Part shown: piece after piece, positions 8,956-17,617 of the stretch | Position numbering within the stretch: position 1 is the first letter of the stretch | How the letters are laid out: each line of letters begins with the position of its first letter | Assembly: GCA_031274925.1 (NCBI GenBank) | Contig: JAISPL010000040.1 | Coordinates: 1 to 60,149, forward strand | Reading direction: 5' to 3' | Origin: Syntrophobacterales bacterium | Lineage (GTDB): Bacteria; Desulfobacterota; Syntrophorhabdia; Syntrophorhabdales; Syntrophorhabdaceae | Length of the DNA: 60,149 nucleotides | Program-made: the position numbers and the translations under genes | The notes under the pieces: model-generated | Told to the model about the DNA's origin: nothing | The model's database searches: none | Seen by the model: the letters and a program-made list of their open reading frames with translations, nothing else

Positions 8956-9567
8956 TCAGTCTATGATGATCTCTTGAACGGCGAGTCTTTTCCGTGGGGC
9001 AGGAGATTCGTCAGGGTAGCCCACGGCGAGAAGGGCGACCACATACAATGTATTATCGTCCCAGCTAAAGAGGTCCTTGATCTTTTGCCCGTCTATGAGG
9101 CGTACCCAACAGGTTCCGAGGCTGAAGTCGAGCGCCCTTAGCGCCATGTGTTCTATTGCTATGGCGACATTAAGTGCTAGGGTGGGGCCAAGTTCCGCCA
9201 CACTCATGGTTCTAAGCAAGTCCGTTCGCTTAAGGATTATCTCGACTACCCGATCTTCGATAGCGCCTATCTTTCCAAGGTCCTGTGTACCTGAAACCGT
9301 GCCGTTGAGGTAACCCATGACGTCGGCGCAGCAGACGAGGACGACAGGGGCTTCGGCAATAAAGGACTGTCCATAGGATGCGTCGGCAAGTTTCAGTCTC
9401 GTCTCCCGGTCTTTTACGACCTTGAAACGCCAGGGCTGGGCGTTGCAGCCGGAGGGGGCCAGGCGTGCCGAGTCCAGCAAAACGGTGATATGTTCTTCGG
9501 GGACCGGGACGGGTTTAAATTTTCTGATGCTTCGTCTCTGCGCTATGGCTTCTTTGACTGTCAACAC
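8956..9567 (-). CDS. nitroreductase-family FMN oxidoreductase
   Basis: The 203-residue protein belongs to the small single-domain nitroreductase family, which are FMN-dependent dimers. It has the FMN phosphate-binding RRSIRKF near the N-terminus, SARLAPSGCNAQPWRF, and a C-terminal VVALLAVGYPDESPAPR segment. The start is GTG with GGGAGG five bases upstream. Substrates in this family range from nitroaromatics to flavins and quinones and cannot be told from sequence. It is a single-gene unit with its own likely promoter. Confidence 0.93.
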   Translation of the reverse strand: MLTVKEAIAQRRSIRKFKPVPVPEEHITVLLDSARLAPSGCNAQPWRFKVVKDRETRLKLADASYGQSFIAEAPVVLVCCADVMGYLNGTVSGTQDLGKIGAIEDRVVEIILKRTDLLRTMSVAELGPTLALNVAIAIEHMALRALDFSLGTCWVRLIDGQKIKDLFSWDDNTLYVVALLAVGYPDESPAPRKRLAVQEIIID

Positions 9568-9627
9568 GAGAACCTCCCCGGGTGATGCATATGGTCTTAC
9601 GGATCCAGTAGATAAAATGTTTTGCTT

Positions 9628-9656
9628 TTTATAACTATATCATATCAACCGCTCAA
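9628..9656 (-). promoter_or_regulatory. predicted sigma-70 promoter of the nitroreductase gene
   Basis: Read on the minus strand, TTGAGC (9656-9651) and TATAAA (9633-9628) are separated by exactly 17 bp, about 60 bp upstream of the GTG start. Spacing and -10 box are good and the -35 box is fair. Confidence 0.45.
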
Positions 9657-9802
9657 GCCGCATGGGATCACCAAAGCCGTCATCCATTCCCTTGGTCGGT
9701 CCTTATGTAAGCAAGATTTAAACGTACTGCGCCGAACCGATTCTAATCCGCGAACTTTACCCAAGGGAAAGGCGGCACGGAAGTAAAGCCTAAAGAGGCG
9801 CC

Positions 9803-10552
9803 TCATGGCCTCCTGTTAAGACCGTCCGGGCTGGTCATTCTTTGCCTTCTTGCCTCACAGACTGCCGCCGCGAACGATGTCGCCACATTCAGCGAACGGA
9901 ACGCAGGGGAAGTAGGGATATTGAAAACCTCGTCGCACTTTTCTCTGGTAAGTCTTCGGAGTCCGCTCTCTCTGCCGAAGACGAGACAGACGGGACCGCG
10001 TAAATCGGCTTCCCACAATGGTCTGTCTGCGGCCTCGTCCAGGCCGTAACAGAAAACGCCCGATTCCTTTATCCGTTCAAGGTATCGCGAGAGATTGGTG
10101 ACTCTCACGAATTCAACATGGCTGAGCGCGCCTTTCGCTACCCTGGCAACGGTGTCGGTTACGCCGCACGACCGCTCCTTAGGTGCAATCAGGGCGTCCA
10201 CCTCGAAACAGGCGGCGCTTCTCATGATATTCCCCAGATTCTGAGGGTCCCATATACCGTCAAAGGCTGAGAGGAGCGGCGCTGCAAGCCCCTTAAGTCC
10301 TTTCAAGAAAACGTCCTGGTCGGTGTATGAAAACTCATCTGTTTCCAGGCAGAAGTGACACTTTTCGCCTTTGAATTGTCTTGCGAAAAGCTCTCTGGGC
10401 ATTACCTTGAAAGATATGCCCTGCTTCTTCGCGGCCTTAATAATCTCGTCGGAAAGTCTCTCATATCCTTTCTCGACGGAAAGCCTCCGGACCGTGTCGG
10501 GACGGTCCGAGATGGTCGAAAGGATGCTATTTCTGTCTGTAAGAAGCGGCAT
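9803..10552 (-). CDS. rlmB: TrmH/SpoU-family 23S rRNA 2'-O-methyltransferase (RlmB-like)
   Basis: This 249-residue SPOUT methyltransferase uses SAM to methylate a ribose 2'-OH in RNA. The N-terminal substrate-binding domain is followed by the SpoU motifs DGIWDPQNLGNIMRSAACF (motif 1), LVFGRESGLRR (motif 2) and IPTSPAFRSLNVATSFAA (motif 3), which form the trefoil knot with the SAM pocket. RlmB, acting on 23S G2251, is the best match, although TrmH paralogues are hard to separate by eye. The gene overlaps the end of pyrF by 26 bp, so the two are co-transcribed. Confidence 0.9.
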   Translation of the reverse strand: MPLLTDRNSILSTISDRPDTVRRLSVEKGYERLSDEIIKAAKKQGISFKVMPRELFARQFKGEKCHFCLETDEFSYTDQDVFLKGLKGLAAPLLSAFDGIWDPQNLGNIMRSAACFEVDALIAPKERSCGVTDTVARVAKGALSHVEFVRVTNLSRYLERIKESGVFCYGLDEAADRPLWEADLRGPVCLVFGRESGLRRLTREKCDEVFNIPTSPAFRSLNVATSFAAAVCEARRQRMTSPDGLNRRP

Positions 10553-11258
10553 CTCCCATATCCTTTGTTATTCTGGTCAGTAATTCTTTAGGGTTGTCTC
10601 CCGCCGTCACGGTCCTGCCGAGAACGATGTAGGTAGCCCCTTTAAGTATTGCCTCGCCAGGCGTGATGGTCCTTTTTTGGTCGTTCTTTTTCTCGTCCAC
10701 CCTGACTCCCGGCGTAACGATAATGAAGTCGTCGCCTGCGAACCTTCTTATCATTTCGATATCGTGACCGCTTGCCACTACCCCGTCAAGTCCTGCTTCC
10801 CGGGAGAGAAGGGCCAGTTTCTCGGTCAGTTCGTGGGCGGTCATCTGAAAACCCACCCGCTTGAGTTCATTGTCATCAAGGCTTGTAAGGACCGTAACGC
10901 CGATTATTTTCGGCCTTGATATTCCGAGATCCTTTGCCGTGTCGTTGATCGCGGTCTTCGCTTCCTTCATCATGGCGAATCCACCGGAGGAGTGGACATT
11001 AAGCATGTCGACGCCAAGTTTCACGGCTTCTATGGATGCTTTGGCCACCGTGTTCGGTATGTCGTGGTATTTCAAATCAAGAAATACCTTTGAGTTCTTC
11101 AGTTTTATGAAATCCACGATTTTCGGACCACAGTGCGTGAAAAGCTGTTTTCCTACTTTGAACATCCCCACATAGTCTCGGAATTCGAGGACAATTCTCT
11201 GGGCCTCTTCAAAGCGGTCCACATCAAGGGCAAGGATGATCTTTTCTTTTGGGTCCAT
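10527..11258 (-). CDS. pyrF: orotidine 5'-phosphate decarboxylase
   Basis: The 243-residue enzyme catalyses the last step of UMP synthesis, OMP to UMP plus CO2. The catalytic block appears as FLDLKYHDIPNTVAKA (Asp-x-Lys-x-x-Asp), with ILALDVD at the N-terminus and a C-terminal phosphate-binding part VTPGVRV and YIVLGRTVTAGDNP. The length is normal for bacterial PyrF. The ATG follows GAGGAGGCGAA. It is the first gene of a two-gene unit with rlmB and diverges from the porin gene. Confidence 0.97.
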   Translation of the reverse strand: MDPKEKIILALDVDRFEEAQRIVLEFRDYVGMFKVGKQLFTHCGPKIVDFIKLKNSKVFLDLKYHDIPNTVAKASIEAVKLGVDMLNVHSSGGFAMMKEAKTAINDTAKDLGISRPKIIGVTVLTSLDDNELKRVGFQMTAHELTEKLALLSREAGLDGVVASGHDIEMIRRFAGDDFIIVTPGVRVDEKKNDQKRTITPGEAILKGATYIVLGRTVTAGDNPKELLTRITKDMGDAASYRQK

Positions 11259-11413
11259 TTCGCCTCCTCATTCATTCGCCTGTACGTCTGTGTGCAAAAC
11301 ATCATATTTAGTTCTTTTACCCTATTTTTATCTCAGATGTAAAGAAAGCAGTCGATGGATTAATGGTGATCATCCGCCTTCCGAAATAATATTAAATTTT
11401 TTTAATTATTTGC

Positions 11414-11442
11414 TTGACAAAAAAATTAGGTGTTGCTATAAA
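11414..11442 (+). promoter_or_regulatory. strong predicted sigma-70 promoter of the porin gene
   Basis: A perfect -35 box TTGACA (11414-11419), a 17-bp spacer and TATAAA (11437-11442) lie in very AT-rich DNA. Transcription should begin near 11450, giving a leader of about 100 nt before the porin ATG. The near-consensus sequence suggests high expression, usual for a major outer-membrane protein. Confidence 0.8.
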
Positions 11443-11482
11443 ATTAAAAAGTTTTAATAAAAAGGAGGTGGAGTCACACATA

Positions 11483-11533
11483 AGTAGTACCAAATTAAGT
11501 AGTACCAAATTATAAAGTAGTACCAAATTATAA
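11483..11533 (+). repeat. three tandem copies of a 15-18 bp unit in the porin leader
   Basis: The unit AGTAGTACCAAATTA occurs at 11483-11497, and the unit extended with TAA at 11498-11515 and 11516-11533. The block lies between an upstream AAAGGAGGTGGAG (11461-11473) and the true ribosome-binding site (AAGGAGG, just before the porin ATG at 11548). It will be in the 5' untranslated region of the mRNA. Confidence 0.9.
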
Positions 11534-11547
11534 ACAAGGAGGCAGGA

Positions 11548-12909
11548 ATGAAGAAAACTGTTATTGTTTTACTTGCATTATTTCTTGCGTTACCGGCAGT
11601 TAGCTTCGCCGGCAGCGCAACCAGCAAATGGGATATGACCATCGGCGGTTACGTGAAGTTTGATATGGGCTGGGGAAGCCAGGCACAGGGTCAGGATGCG
11701 TACGTAGCCCAGAGAAAGGGTTGGGGACCTTTTGAGACCGCTGCTGACCAGACCGGCAACTTCTATATGTACGGCGGCGAGACAAGGCTCAACTTCCTCG
11801 TAAAAGGCCCGGATGCATGGGGTGCGAAGACGTCCGCCTTTATTGAAGGTCACTTCAGAGGAAACGAAACTTCCAACAGCGCCACCGCTCAAAACCAGGG
11901 TTCCTTCACCCTGAGGCATGCGTACATGCAGTTCGACTGGGCGAATACGAAACTGCTCATCGGCCAGACCTGGCAGAAGTGGGGCGTTCTTCCCACCTAC
12001 GCAGGCACTATCCTTGAGTACAATGGCATTGGCCCCTTCCTTAAGGGTTCCAGGCAGCCCCTCGTGAGAGTTGAGCAGAACTTCGCCAAAAACTGGAACT
12101 GGGCGTTAGGCGTTATCTCTTCAGCAAACACACTGGGTTCAGATCCCGGTTCCACGCCTACCGGCGTAGTGAACAGCTACACCAAGAGCCAGCTGCCTTT
12201 CTTCGAAGGTTCTATCGGCTGGACGACAGACAAGTGCGGCAGCATCGGTCCGTGGCAGATGCTTTTCAACTTGGAAGGTTTCTACGGACGTCAGAAAATG
12301 ACTTACAGTTTTCTTGACAGTTTGATTGGTGATACCAATTTATTGAGGGGCGATAAAGACGTTAACGCCTATGGTATCGCCTTCAAGGGCTTCATCCCTA
12401 TTATCCCGGAGAAGAAAGGCAACAAGCAAGGCGCCCTCTCTCTGTCAGGCGTTGTCTTCTATGCTCAGAACCCAGGATGGTTCATGGGTCCTGCAACCAC
12501 ACAGACTTATAATTACAACCCATATGGCGGCTATCTTGGTCTGTATCCTGCGTATCACACGCCTACTACCTACGGCGGATGGGGACAGTTGTCCTACTGG
12601 TTCACGGACAAGTTCTATGCCAATGGCTGGTTCGGATATACGAGAAACAACCTGAGCAGCTACTATGGTAATGGGGATGGCAGCTTCTTTGGAGCACCAG
12701 TCAATGCGAATGCGATCCAGAATACTACCCAGGTGATATTGAATCTTTCGTACGACGTAAACGCAGCGATCAGGTTCGGCATTGAAGGCGCCTATTTCAA
12801 CACCCGTTACGCGGGTTATCAAATGTCTAACCTCATCCCTGGTGTGCCTGTGGGTCAGAAAGACGGTACCTACTACACGGTCAGGGTCGGCGCATTCTAC
12901 TTCTTCTAA
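11548..12909 (+). CDS. outer-membrane beta-barrel porin
   Basis: The 453-residue protein begins with a classic Sec signal peptide (KKTVIVLLALFLALPAVSFA, cleavage probably after SFA), followed by a mature chain rich in Gly, Tyr, Trp and Phe with alternating amphipathic strands, such as GGYVKFDMGWG, HAYMQFDWANTKLLIGQTW and YYTVRVGAFYFF. It ends in Phe, the BAM-recognition signature. It is likely a general diffusion channel of a deltaproteobacterial porin family; substrate unknown. A strong promoter, AAGGAGG ribosome-binding site and perfect terminator make it a highly expressed single-gene unit. Supplying aromatic substrates to the adjacent degradation cluster is possible but unproven. Confidence 0.9.
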   Translation: MKKTVIVLLALFLALPAVSFAGSATSKWDMTIGGYVKFDMGWGSQAQGQDAYVAQRKGWGPFETAADQTGNFYMYGGETRLNFLVKGPDAWGAKTSAFIEGHFRGNETSNSATAQNQGSFTLRHAYMQFDWANTKLLIGQTWQKWGVLPTYAGTILEYNGIGPFLKGSRQPLVRVEQNFAKNWNWALGVISSANTLGSDPGSTPTGVVNSYTKSQLPFFEGSIGWTTDKCGSIGPWQMLFNLEGFYGRQKMTYSFLDSLIGDTNLLRGDKDVNAYGIAFKGFIPIIPEKKGNKQGALSLSGVVFYAQNPGWFMGPATTQTYNYNPYGGYLGLYPAYHTPTTYGGWGQLSYWFTDKFYANGWFGYTRNNLSSYYGNGDGSFFGAPVNANAIQNTTQVILNLSYDVNAAIRFGIEGAYFNTRYAGYQMSNLIPGVPVGQKDGTYYTVRVGAFYFF

Positions 12910-12931
12910 GAAGAACGATCTGTCTACCTGT

Positions 12932-12961
12932 GGGGAGGCTTATGCCTCCCCATTTTTTTTT
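12932..12961 (+). terminator. Rho-independent terminator of the porin gene
   Basis: A perfect 8-bp stem (GGGGAGGC and GCCTCCCC) around a TTAT loop is followed by A and a run of nine T residues, 22 bp after the porin stop codon. Confidence 0.95.
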
Positions 12962-13047
12962 AAGCTTCCCGCAGTCTCTCCCTTCACGGTGTTTATTGAC
13001 ATTGATCAATATTATTTGCTAAACTCTAATAGCTTATAAGACATAAG

Positions 13048-13132
13048 GCCGGAGTGGTGGAATAGGCAGACGCGCCGGACTCAAAATCCGGTGGAGCTTG
13101 GCTCTGTGCGGGTTCAAGCCCCGCCTCCGGCA
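13048..13132 (+). tRNA. tRNA-Leu (anticodon CAA)
   Basis: A complete 85-nt class II tRNA. The acceptor arms GCCGGAG and CTCCGGC pair fully, the anticodon arm CCGGA-CTCAAAA-TCCGG gives anticodon CAA (reads UUG), a long variable arm follows, and the T arm GCGGG-TTCAAGC-CCCGC is standard. The CCA end is not encoded. The gene stands alone after the porin terminator. Confidence 0.97.
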
Positions 13133-13534
13133 TTAACGCTCTTTTGTTGATTCCCGACTTTAACAGGACAACAGGCCTGCACCAGGAAAGCATTGTTTAG
13201 CGCGGGCGGTACTGACTGCATGAAGCAGGCGAACTCTAAAGCCACTGTCGCCAACATATAATAGACAAAATGTCGTTTCCCCAATGCTGTATGCTTTGCT
13301 TCTTTATGATTGACACGTGGTCAATAAGAGGGGATAAAAGAGCTTGATTTCCGCCTGATTGGTCAAGTATGAGGATATTCCATGCAGAACCTTGGGGATA
13401 GTAGAGATGAGCGCATAGGCAAGGAACGCGCATCTCCCCCGGGCGCTTTCAGCTCTTCCTGTTCCGGCGACTCACGACTGCCGTCAGGTGTCATGAAAAG
13501 CAGCACTTGTGAACATGTTTTTTAATCTTTTGTC
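13133..13534. other. gap with no recognised gene
   Basis: About 400 bases between the tRNA and the promoter of the aromatic ring-cleavage cluster. No coding frame with a ribosome-binding site and no clear hairpin terminator were found. tRNA genes are common integration sites, but I saw no repeat of the tRNA 3' end nearby. Confidence 0.5.
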
Positions 13535-13562
13535 TTGACATAATTTGACGTTCAAATATAAT
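13535..13562 (+). promoter_or_regulatory. predicted sigma-70 promoter of the ring-cleavage gene cluster
   Basis: TTGACA (13535-13540) and TATAAT (13557-13562) are separated by 16 bp and lie about 50 bp before the SDR gene. Both boxes match the consensus perfectly. This is probably the start of a transcript running through the SDR, had and oah genes to the terminator at 16713. Confidence 0.75.
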
Positions 13563-13610
13563 ATTATAGTTAATACTTTTTTTCACAATTAAAATAAAAG
13601 CGAGGTACCT

Positions 13611-14363
13611 ATGAAGCTAGAGGGCAAGAACGCCGTTGTCACTGGCGGTGGACGAGGGGTAGGAAGGGCTATTAGCTTAGCATTTGCCAAAGAAGGCGCG
13701 AATGTCGTCGTGAATTATGCTGGGAATCAGACTGCGGCCGACGAAGTAGTAAAGATGATTCAAGGCATGGGCAGAAAAGCTGTTGCCGTAAAGGGCGATG
13801 TAGGTCAGGAAGAAGATGCCAAGAGAGTGGTTGACGCCTGTGTGGAGAATTTCGGGTCTATCCATATTCTTGTCAACAACGCGGGTATTTCCAAACCGAA
13901 AATGCTGCATAAGCTTGATGTTCCCACATGGGACGAAGTAGTCAATGTGCAGATGAGAGGCCCCTGGCTTACGACCAAGGCGGCTTCGAAGTATTTCATG
14001 GAACAGAACTATGGAAGGATCATAAACGTCACCTCGGTGGCGGGTGTGGTGGGAACCATTGGCCAGATTAACTATGCTGCGGCGAAAGGCGGGGTGATAT
14101 CTTTGACCAAATCGGCAGCCAGAGAACTCGCGAAGTTTAAAGTCACGGCAAATGTCATCTCTCTCGGTATCGTCACCACCGAAATGACCCACACAATTTC
14201 AACGGATGAAAAATTGAAAGAAATTTACACAAGAAGGATCCTCCTCGGAAGATACGCGGAACCGGAAGATGTGTCGCCGGCATTTGTGTTTTTTGCATCA
14301 GATGACTCACAATACATTACGGGTCAGCTCCTGTGTGTAGACGGTGGCTACGGAATGACGTAA
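13611..14363 (+). CDS. short-chain dehydrogenase/reductase (FabG-like)
   Basis: The 250-residue protein is a classical NAD(P)-dependent SDR with the cofactor motif TGGGRGVGRA at about 11-20, NNAGI, a catalytic Ser in INVTSVAG and the YxxxK pair in NYAAAKGG. It is FabG-like overall. It is the first gene of the ring-cleavage cluster, 48 bp before the dehydrogenase gene. By context it may oxidise a hydroxyacyl-CoA formed from ring-opened or alicyclic CoA esters, but a fatty-acid reductase role cannot be excluded. The start is ATG after GCGAGGT. Confidence 0.88.
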   Translation: MKLEGKNAVVTGGGRGVGRAISLAFAKEGANVVVNYAGNQTAADEVVKMIQGMGRKAVAVKGDVGQEEDAKRVVDACVENFGSIHILVNNAGISKPKMLHKLDVPTWDEVVNVQMRGPWLTTKAASKYFMEQNYGRIINVTSVAGVVGTIGQINYAAAKGGVISLTKSAARELAKFKVTANVISLGIVTTEMTHTISTDEKLKEIYTRRILLGRYAEPEDVSPAFVFFASDDSQYITGQLLCVDGGYGMT

Positions 14364-14411
14364 GAAGCGAGGAGGGGGTGATGATTTTTAATTCAAATAC
14401 GGAGGTGTTTT

Positions 14412-15521
14412 ATGGCTGATGTACCAAAAACGATAAAACAGTGGCAGATGGTCCAACCGACTTCGGTTAACAGAGAGACGAAAGAAGTAACGCCCGGCAA
14501 GCTTGAGATTGCCGAGATACCGGTGCCCGAGTTGAAAGAAGGCGAAGTGCTGGTACAGGTGGCGGGTTGCGGCGTATGCCACACCGACCTTGGTTACTTT
14601 TTTGACGGTGTCCCGACTGTAAGTAAGCCACCCTTGGCCTTGGGTCATGAGATCGCCGGGACGGTCGTAGCAGGCGATGCCGCATGGATCGGGAAAGAGG
14701 TAATTATCCCTGCAGTTATGCCTTGCAGAAAGTGTATTCTCTGCAAAACAGGCAGAGGAAACAGATGCCTTGCCCAGAAAATGCCTGGAAACAGCATAGG
14801 CGTGTATGGCGGTTTCGCGAGCCACATCCCGGTACCCACGATTGACCTTTGTGAAGTCAAGAACAGAGGCGGCTATGCCCTTGAGCAGCTTGCCGTTGTA
14901 GCGGATGCGGTTACCACCCCGTACCAGGCATGCAAAAGAGCAGATCTCCAGCCCGGAGACAACGTAATTATCATCGGCGCAACTGGCGGAGTCGGCGTGT
15001 ATATGGCCCAGACCGCCAAAGCTCTCGGCGCGAAGAACGTGATCGGTATCGCCCGTAACCCTGAAAAGCTGAAAAGAGCTCTCGGATTCGGCTGCGATGC
15101 AGTAATCAGTACCTTAGATAAGACGAATAAGGACATTGTCGGCGAGTGGAGAAACTTCTGCAAAACGACCGGCGCCGTAAATACGGGCTGGAAGATATTT
15201 GAAGTAACAGGCTCGAAAGCCGGTCAGGACTTGGCTCTCGACCTTCTCTCCTTCGTAGGTAAGCTCATCCTCGTCGGCTTTGGAATGGCGAAGAGCGAGT
15301 ATATGTTCTCCAAGCTGATGGCTTTTGACGCTGAAGTTATCGGAACTTGGGGTTGTCTGCCGGAGTATTATCCGATCGTCCTTGACATGGTACTGAGCAA
15401 GAAGATACAGATCGACCCGTTTGTCGAGGTCAGAAAGATGAGCACGATCGCAGCAACATTTGCAGAGATTCATAAGGCGGGATCCCCTGAGAAGAGGGTA
15501 GTCCTTACGCCTGATTTCTAG
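14412..15521 (+). CDS. had: 6-hydroxycyclohex-1-ene-1-carbonyl-CoA dehydrogenase
   Basis: The 369-residue enzyme is a zinc-containing medium-chain alcohol dehydrogenase. It shows CGVCHTDLGYF, LGHEIAGTVV, the structural-zinc cysteine cluster CRKCILCKTGRGNRC and a Rossmann motif GATGGVGVYMAQ. In anaerobic benzoyl-CoA degradation this enzyme oxidises 6-hydroxycyclohex-1-ene-1-carbonyl-CoA to the 6-oxo compound using NAD+. Position directly before the ring-opening hydrolase and general similarity to Had/BamQ support that assignment over other alcohol dehydrogenases. ATG behind GGAGG. Confidence 0.92.
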   Translation: MADVPKTIKQWQMVQPTSVNRETKEVTPGKLEIAEIPVPELKEGEVLVQVAGCGVCHTDLGYFFDGVPTVSKPPLALGHEIAGTVVAGDAAWIGKEVIIPAVMPCRKCILCKTGRGNRCLAQKMPGNSIGVYGGFASHIPVPTIDLCEVKNRGGYALEQLAVVADAVTTPYQACKRADLQPGDNVIIIGATGGVGVYMAQTAKALGAKNVIGIARNPEKLKRALGFGCDAVISTLDKTNKDIVGEWRNFCKTTGAVNTGWKIFEVTGSKAGQDLALDLLSFVGKLILVGFGMAKSEYMFSKLMAFDAEVIGTWGCLPEYYPIVLDMVLSKKIQIDPFVEVRKMSTIAATFAEIHKAGSPEKRVVLTPDF

Positions 15522-15552
15522 TAACATTTATCAAATTTAAAGGAGGAAAATT

Positions 15553-16695
15553 ATGTTAGATTGGATGCCAAGAGAAGAATCAATGAAAGACCACAGCAGA
15601 CATGGCACGAACCACTGGGGAACGGAAGCCCCGTGTACCGTGTATGAGAAGAAGCCCCTTCTGGATGCAAAGGGCAACGTAGTTCCCGGTCTTTACGTAG
15701 CATGGATCAGACTCAACAACCCGAACCAGTACAACTCCTATACCACCGAGATGGTGAAGGGCGTCATCGCCGGTTTCGAGAATTCCTCCACAGACCGCTC
15801 GGTTGTTTCCGTAGTCTTCACTGGCACGGGTCCGAATGCGTTCTGCACCGGCGGCAACACGAAAGAATATTCAGAGTACTACAGCATGCGTCCTGAAGAG
15901 TACGGCTCATACATGGAACTCTTCAACAATATGGTAGACAGCATATTAATGTGCAAGAAACCGGTAATCTGTCGCGTAAACGGCATGAGAGTTGCCGGCG
16001 GCCAGGAAATCGGCCTTGCCTGTGACATCGCTGTATCCTCCGACCTCGCCATTTTCGGCCAGGCAGGCCCGAGACACGGTTCTGCCCCTGTGGGCGGCGC
16101 CTCCGACTTCCTCCCGTACTTCCTGAGCGCGGAAGACGCGATGTGGAACTGTGTAAGCTGCGAAATGTGGTCAGCATACAAGATGAAAGCAAAGAACCTG
16201 ATCTCCAAGGCTCTTCCTGTCCTCAAAGACGACAAGGGCGCATGGGTACGGAATCCTCAGGTCATCACCGACACATTCGTGAAAGATGGCGAAATCGTGT
16301 ACGGCGAGAACAAGGCCGGTCAGGAAGCAAAAGACGCGAGAGCATGGGTAAATGAGAAACTGAAAAACAACGCCTATGATTTCTCACTTCTCGATGGAGA
16401 AGTAAACCGCATCAGCTTGATCTTCGCGAATCTGTTCCCGGGCTGCTTGATGAAGTCAATTGACGGCATCCGCCAGAAAAAGAAATTCTTCTGGGATACC
16501 ATGAAGAACGATCACAGATATTGGCTGGCAACGAACATGATGGGCGAGGCTTACTTAGGCTTTGGTGCTTTCAATACCAAGAAGATGACCGGTATGGACA
16601 CCATTGATTTTATCAAATATCGTCAGCTCGTCGCAGACGGCGCGCTTGTGGACGACAATTTCATGGCAGCAGTTATGGGTAAACCGCAGAAGTAA
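15553..16695 (+). CDS. bamA: 6-oxocyclohex-1-ene-1-carbonyl-CoA hydrolase (ring opening)
   Basis: The 380-residue protein is a crotonase-superfamily hydrolase that adds two waters to 6-oxocyclohex-1-ene-1-carbonyl-CoA and opens the ring to 3-hydroxypimelyl-CoA. It has the long N-terminal extension of the Oah/BamA group (NHWGTEAPCTVYEKKP), the oxyanion-hole segment FTGTGPNAFCTGGNTKEYSE and GMRVAGGQEIGLACDIAVS. BamA is widely used as a marker gene of anaerobic aromatic degradation, and this sequence reads as typical. A strong ribosome-binding site (AAAGGAGG) lies 31 bp after the dehydrogenase stop. A terminator follows. Confidence 0.96.
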   Translation: MLDWMPREESMKDHSRHGTNHWGTEAPCTVYEKKPLLDAKGNVVPGLYVAWIRLNNPNQYNSYTTEMVKGVIAGFENSSTDRSVVSVVFTGTGPNAFCTGGNTKEYSEYYSMRPEEYGSYMELFNNMVDSILMCKKPVICRVNGMRVAGGQEIGLACDIAVSSDLAIFGQAGPRHGSAPVGGASDFLPYFLSAEDAMWNCVSCEMWSAYKMKAKNLISKALPVLKDDKGAWVRNPQVITDTFVKDGEIVYGENKAGQEAKDARAWVNEKLKNNAYDFSLLDGEVNRISLIFANLFPGCLMKSIDGIRQKKKFFWDTMKNDHRYWLATNMMGEAYLGFGAFNTKKMTGMDTIDFIKYRQLVADGALVDDNFMAAVMGKPQK

Positions 16696-16712
16696 CAACG
16701 AAAAAAGAGAAA

Positions 16713-16737
16713 GGGGGGATTTGTCCCCCCTTTTTTT
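16713..16737 (+). terminator. Rho-independent terminator after bamA
   Basis: A 7-bp GC-rich stem (GGGGGGA and TCCCCCC) with loop TTTG and a run of seven T residues starts 18 bp after the bamA stop codon. It should separate the SDR-had-bamA transcript from the hydratase gene downstream. Confidence 0.93.
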
Positions 16738-16827
16738 ATTACTGGTTCCTGGCTCCTGGTCCTCCCGCGGGGTCGCCCGATTCCGCTGGGAACCGGCGCT
16801 TGAACCTTATCCGAAGGGAGAATTACT

Positions 16828-17598
16828 ATGGCTTACAATTTTATAACTTACGAAAAAAAAGATAAAACGGCCCGCGTTACCCTGAATATGCCGCCCTCCA
16901 ACTGGATCACCATTTCCATGATGAATGAGATTAACGATGTGATCATCAATGCAAAGAAGGACCCGTCCCTGCAGCTCCTGATTTTTGACCATGCGGGAGA
17001 CAAGGCGTTCTGTGACGGTGTTGATGTGGCGGACCATACGCCGGATAAAGTAGGCGACATGATTGAGGCTTTCCACAGGATGTTCCGGCTTATGGCTGAA
17101 CTTGATTGCACCACCGTGGCGGTAGTAAACGGCCGGTCCCTGGGCGGAGGGTGCGAACTGATGGCATATTGCGACATCGTGATCGCATCAGAGAAATCGA
17201 GAATAGGCCAGCCTGAAATCGCGGTAGGTGTATTCCCTCCCGTGGCAGCGGCGTGGTTCCCGAAGATCATCGGCCTCAAGAAAACATATGAACTCCTCCT
17301 TACCGGCAAGATTATAAGTGCCAAGGAAGCAGAGGCGATCGGTCTTGTCAACGTGGTGCTGCCCGTTGAAGGCTTCAAGGAAGGAGTTGATAAGTTCCTG
17401 GCAGATTTCCTCAATAAAAGCAGACCCGTTGCCATGTGGACGAGACGGGCAATCAAAGCAGGACTCAATGTCGATTTCCTGGAAGCCCTCAAGGCATCGG
17501 AAATGATTTATCTCCACGACTGCATGGCCACCGAGGATGCAAGCGAGGGGATTTCTGCATTCATGAATAAGAGAAAAGCGGTCTGGAAAGACAAGTAA
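16828..17598 (+). CDS. dch: cyclohexa-1,5-diene-1-carbonyl-CoA hydratase
   Basis: The 256-residue crotonase-family enzyme adds water to the 1,5-dienoyl-CoA product of benzoyl-CoA reductase, giving 6-hydroxycyclohex-1-ene-1-carbonyl-CoA, the substrate of the dehydrogenase at 14.4 kb. The family blocks are RVTLNMPPSNWITI, DKAFCDGVDVADH (oxyanion hole) and VNGRSLGGGCELMAYCDIVIAS. The early MPP-NWI block is characteristic of Dch/BamR rather than of beta-oxidation enoyl-CoA hydratases. It lies after a terminator, so it probably has its own promoter, which I could not place with confidence. ATG behind AAGGGAG. Confidence 0.92.
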   Translation: MAYNFITYEKKDKTARVTLNMPPSNWITISMMNEINDVIINAKKDPSLQLLIFDHAGDKAFCDGVDVADHTPDKVGDMIEAFHRMFRLMAELDCTTVAVVNGRSLGGGCELMAYCDIVIASEKSRIGQPEIAVGVFPPVAAAWFPKIIGLKKTYELLLTGKIISAKEAEAIGLVNVVLPVEGFKEGVDKFLADFLNKSRPVAMWTRRAIKAGLNVDFLEALKASEMIYLHDCMATEDASEGISAFMNKRKAVWKDK

Positions 17599-17617
17599 AG
17601 AACTGCAATATTCCTCT

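Noticed and set aside
11468-11515. A leader peptide of 15 codons (GTG start) covering two of the porin leader repeats
   Set aside because: Its GTG overlaps the Shine-Dalgarno sequence itself, leaving no spacing for initiation.
13048-13132. tRNA-Leu as an integration site of a mobile element
   Set aside because: I found no integrase gene and no repeat of the tRNA 3' end in the window.
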